A DNA stretch of 64,000 nucleotides from Serratia oryzae. GTDB lineage: Bacteria; Pseudomonadota; Gammaproteobacteria; Enterobacterales; Enterobacteriaceae. The notes under the pieces are model-generated. The model saw nothing but the letters and a program-made list of their open reading frames with translations, did not search any database and had not been told where the DNA came from. Within the stretch, counting starts at the first letter, position 1. Each line of letters starts with the position of its first letter. Both the position numbers and the translations under genes were made by a program. The stretch lies in the NCBI RefSeq assembly GCF_001976145.1, contig NZ_MOXD01000001.1, positions 434,001 to 498,000 of the forward strand, written 5' to 3'. This document shows positions 62,689-64,000 of this stretch, piece after piece.

Positions 62689-63441
62689 ATGCCTATCACG
62701 GCCAACACGTTGTACCGTGACAGTTTTAACTTTTTCCGTAACCAACTGGCCAGTATCCTGTTACTGGCTCTGTTGACCGGGCTCATTTCTGTGCTGCTCA
62801 ATCAGGCTTTCAGCCCGGATGTTGAGCAGTTGAAACTGCTGAGCGCCACGGAAAGTGATTTTACGTCAACCGCCGGTATGGGGATCCAGGAAATCATTCA
62901 GCAAATGACACCAGAGCAACAAATGGTGTTGTTAAAAGTCTCTGCGGCCGCGACGTTTTCTGCTCTGGTGGGTAATGTGCTGCTGGTGGGTGGGATGTTG
63001 ACACTGATCCGTCTGGTTTCCCAAGGCGTACGCACCAGCGCACTGCGGGCTATCGGTACTGCTGCACCGCTGCTGCCGCGTCTGTTGCTGCTGCTGTTTA
63101 TCTGCACCCTGCTGATCCAGCTTGGCCTGACGCTGTTCATCGTGCCCGGCGTGATCCTGGCGATCTCATTCTCGCTGGCGCCGGTGATTTCTGTTGCCGA
63201 CCAGAGAGGCGTGTTTGCTTCAATAAGATTGAGCTGCAAGCTGGCCTTCGCCAATGCCCGTGTGATTGTTCCTGCCATGATGCTGTGGTTGGCCGCCAAG
63301 TTGCTGGTGCTGTTTATGGTCAGCCATCTGTCGGTTCTGACACCAAACGTCGCCAGCGTGGTCCTGACGGCACTCAGCAACCTGGTTTCTGCCCTGCTGC
63401 TGATTTATCTGTCGCGCCTGTATATGTTGCTGCGCGACTGA
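62689..63441 (+). CDS. yciC: UPF0259 membrane protein YciC
   Basis: A 250-residue protein with about six hydrophobic segments, matching YciC. Unknown function. The ATG at 62689 follows an AAGGAG site; an upstream frame is not conserved. It is 32 bases after the YkgJ-family gene and probably cotranscribed. Confidence 0.92.
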   Translation: MPITANTLYRDSFNFFRNQLASILLLALLTGLISVLLNQAFSPDVEQLKLLSATESDFTSTAGMGIQEIIQQMTPEQQMVLLKVSAAATFSALVGNVLLVGGMLTLIRLVSQGVRTSALRAIGTAAPLLPRLLLLLFICTLLIQLGLTLFIVPGVILAISFSLAPVISVADQRGVFASIRLSCKLAFANARVIVPAMMLWLAAKLLVLFMVSHLSVLTPNVASVVLTALSNLVSALLLIYLSRLYMLLRD

Positions 63442-63460
63442 TTTATTCACTGGATATGTC

Positions 63461-63488
63461 AAGGGCACGCTTCGGCGTGCCCTTTTTG
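63461..63488. terminator. yciC / SulP-gene rho-independent terminator
   Basis: A 10-bp stem (AAGGGCACGC / GCGTGCCCTT) with a TTCG tetraloop and a T-run on the plus strand. On the opposite strand it follows the SulP gene stop closely (3490 region), so it may serve both. Confidence 0.88.
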
Positions 63489-63489
63489 C

Positions 63490-64000
63490 TTAAGGCTCTG
63501 CTTGTTCCTTACTTTGGATCAGCTTCAGGGCCAAATAGAGGTCTGGCACCAGAATCAGGTCCTGATCGCGCCCTACGCGGTTGATGCGGAACCAGCGCGT
63601 CAGTTCGGTGCGCCGCCCAGCCAGCACCAGCTTCACGTTACGCTGTAACAGATCGCGCTTCAATTCATCAATGGCTGCCAATACGCTGATATCTGCATGA
63701 GTAAAACTGGCCACCGCGTCAATCACCACCCAGCGTGGCTGAAATGGCGTGCTGTCTACCAGGTTGAGGATACGCCGCTTGAAATAAGCCACGTTAAAAT
63801 AGGTCAGCGGTGAATTGAAACGGTACATCATCACCCCCGCGACCGCTTTCACGCCATTATTATTCCCCATCGAGTGAATCATGCCTTCGTCGTTCACCCC
63901 CAGCAATTGCTCGGTAGGGCGGAAAACGGTACGCAGAAATTGCATCAACCCAAGCAATACCGCCAGACCGATGCCACTGATCACCCCCACCAGCAGCACA
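63490..64000 (-). CDS. SulP-family anion transporter with STAS domain, 5' end outside window
   Basis: About 170 C-terminal residues are present. A last hydrophobic segment (about 3-26) is followed by a STAS domain (about 55-165) with the WVVIDAVASFTHADISVL block. SulP transporters move sulfate, bicarbonate or C4-dicarboxylates. Reading is open to the right edge, so the start is beyond the window. The family resembles DauA/YchM but the exact orthologue cannot be fixed. Confidence 0.8.
   Translation of the reverse strand, partial: VLLVGVISGIGLAVLLGLMQFLRTVFRPTEQLLGVNDEGMIHSMGNNNGVKAVAGVMMYRFNSPLTYFNVAYFKRRILNLVDSTPFQPRWVVIDAVASFTHADISVLAAIDELKRDLLQRNVKLVLAGRRTELTRWFRINRVGRDQDLILVPDLYLALKLIQSKEQAEP

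Overview
This window is chromosomal DNA of an enterobacterium. Gene order and protein sequences point to Serratia or a close Yersiniaceae relative: suf, pps, btu, arn and trp genes closely resemble the enterobacterial versions, and trpG and trpD are separate genes, as in Serratia marcescens and unlike the fused trpGD of E. coli. No rRNA or tRNA gene was seen. The species call is inference from family knowledge.

Bases 1-11953 carry a segment collinear with the E. coli 38-minute region: a truncated L,D-transpeptidase gene (ldtE), the sufABCDSE Fe-S assembly operon, menI, ydiJ, ydiK and the small RNA RprA. Bases 11993-18664 hold an accessory island: a MurR/RpiR-type regulator divergent from an SDR dehydrogenase, an FAD oxidase of the alkyl-DHAP-synthase type, an FGGY sugar kinase and an MFS transporter. 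The island holds an ERIC element before the transporter gene and ends in a second repeat with ERIC-like ends and a different core. It reads as an uncharacterised carbohydrate or polyol uptake and catabolism system.

The conserved segment resumes with ppsA/ppsR, aroH, a glutathione peroxidase, selO, an unannotated 39-residue membrane peptide, a degenerate EAL protein (YdiV-like), lplA, nlpC, the polymyxin-resistance operon arnBCADTEF and btuCED. Bases 39305-40730 are a junction zone with a DUF2502 protein, an orphan fimbrial-like protein and a remnant of a tyrosine integrase. Here the E. coli 38-minute block meets the 28-minute block: ribA, acnA, cysB, topA, yciN, sohB, yciK, btuR, rluB, yciO, rnm, the trp operon with leader peptide and attenuator, ompW, a YkgJ-family protein, yciC, and the 3' end of a SulP transporter.

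Functional themes are Fe-S assembly, envelope remodelling (LdtE, NlpC, Arn, OmpW), gluconeogenic control (PpsA/PpsR, Cra site), aromatic and tryptophan synthesis (AroH, Trp), B12 uptake and adenosylation (BtuCD, BtuR), and sulfur and cofactor metabolism (CysB, LplA, RibA). The candidates for something undescribed are the island at 12-18.7 kb, the 39-aa membrane peptide, the diverged RprA, and the junction zone at 39.3-40.7 kb.
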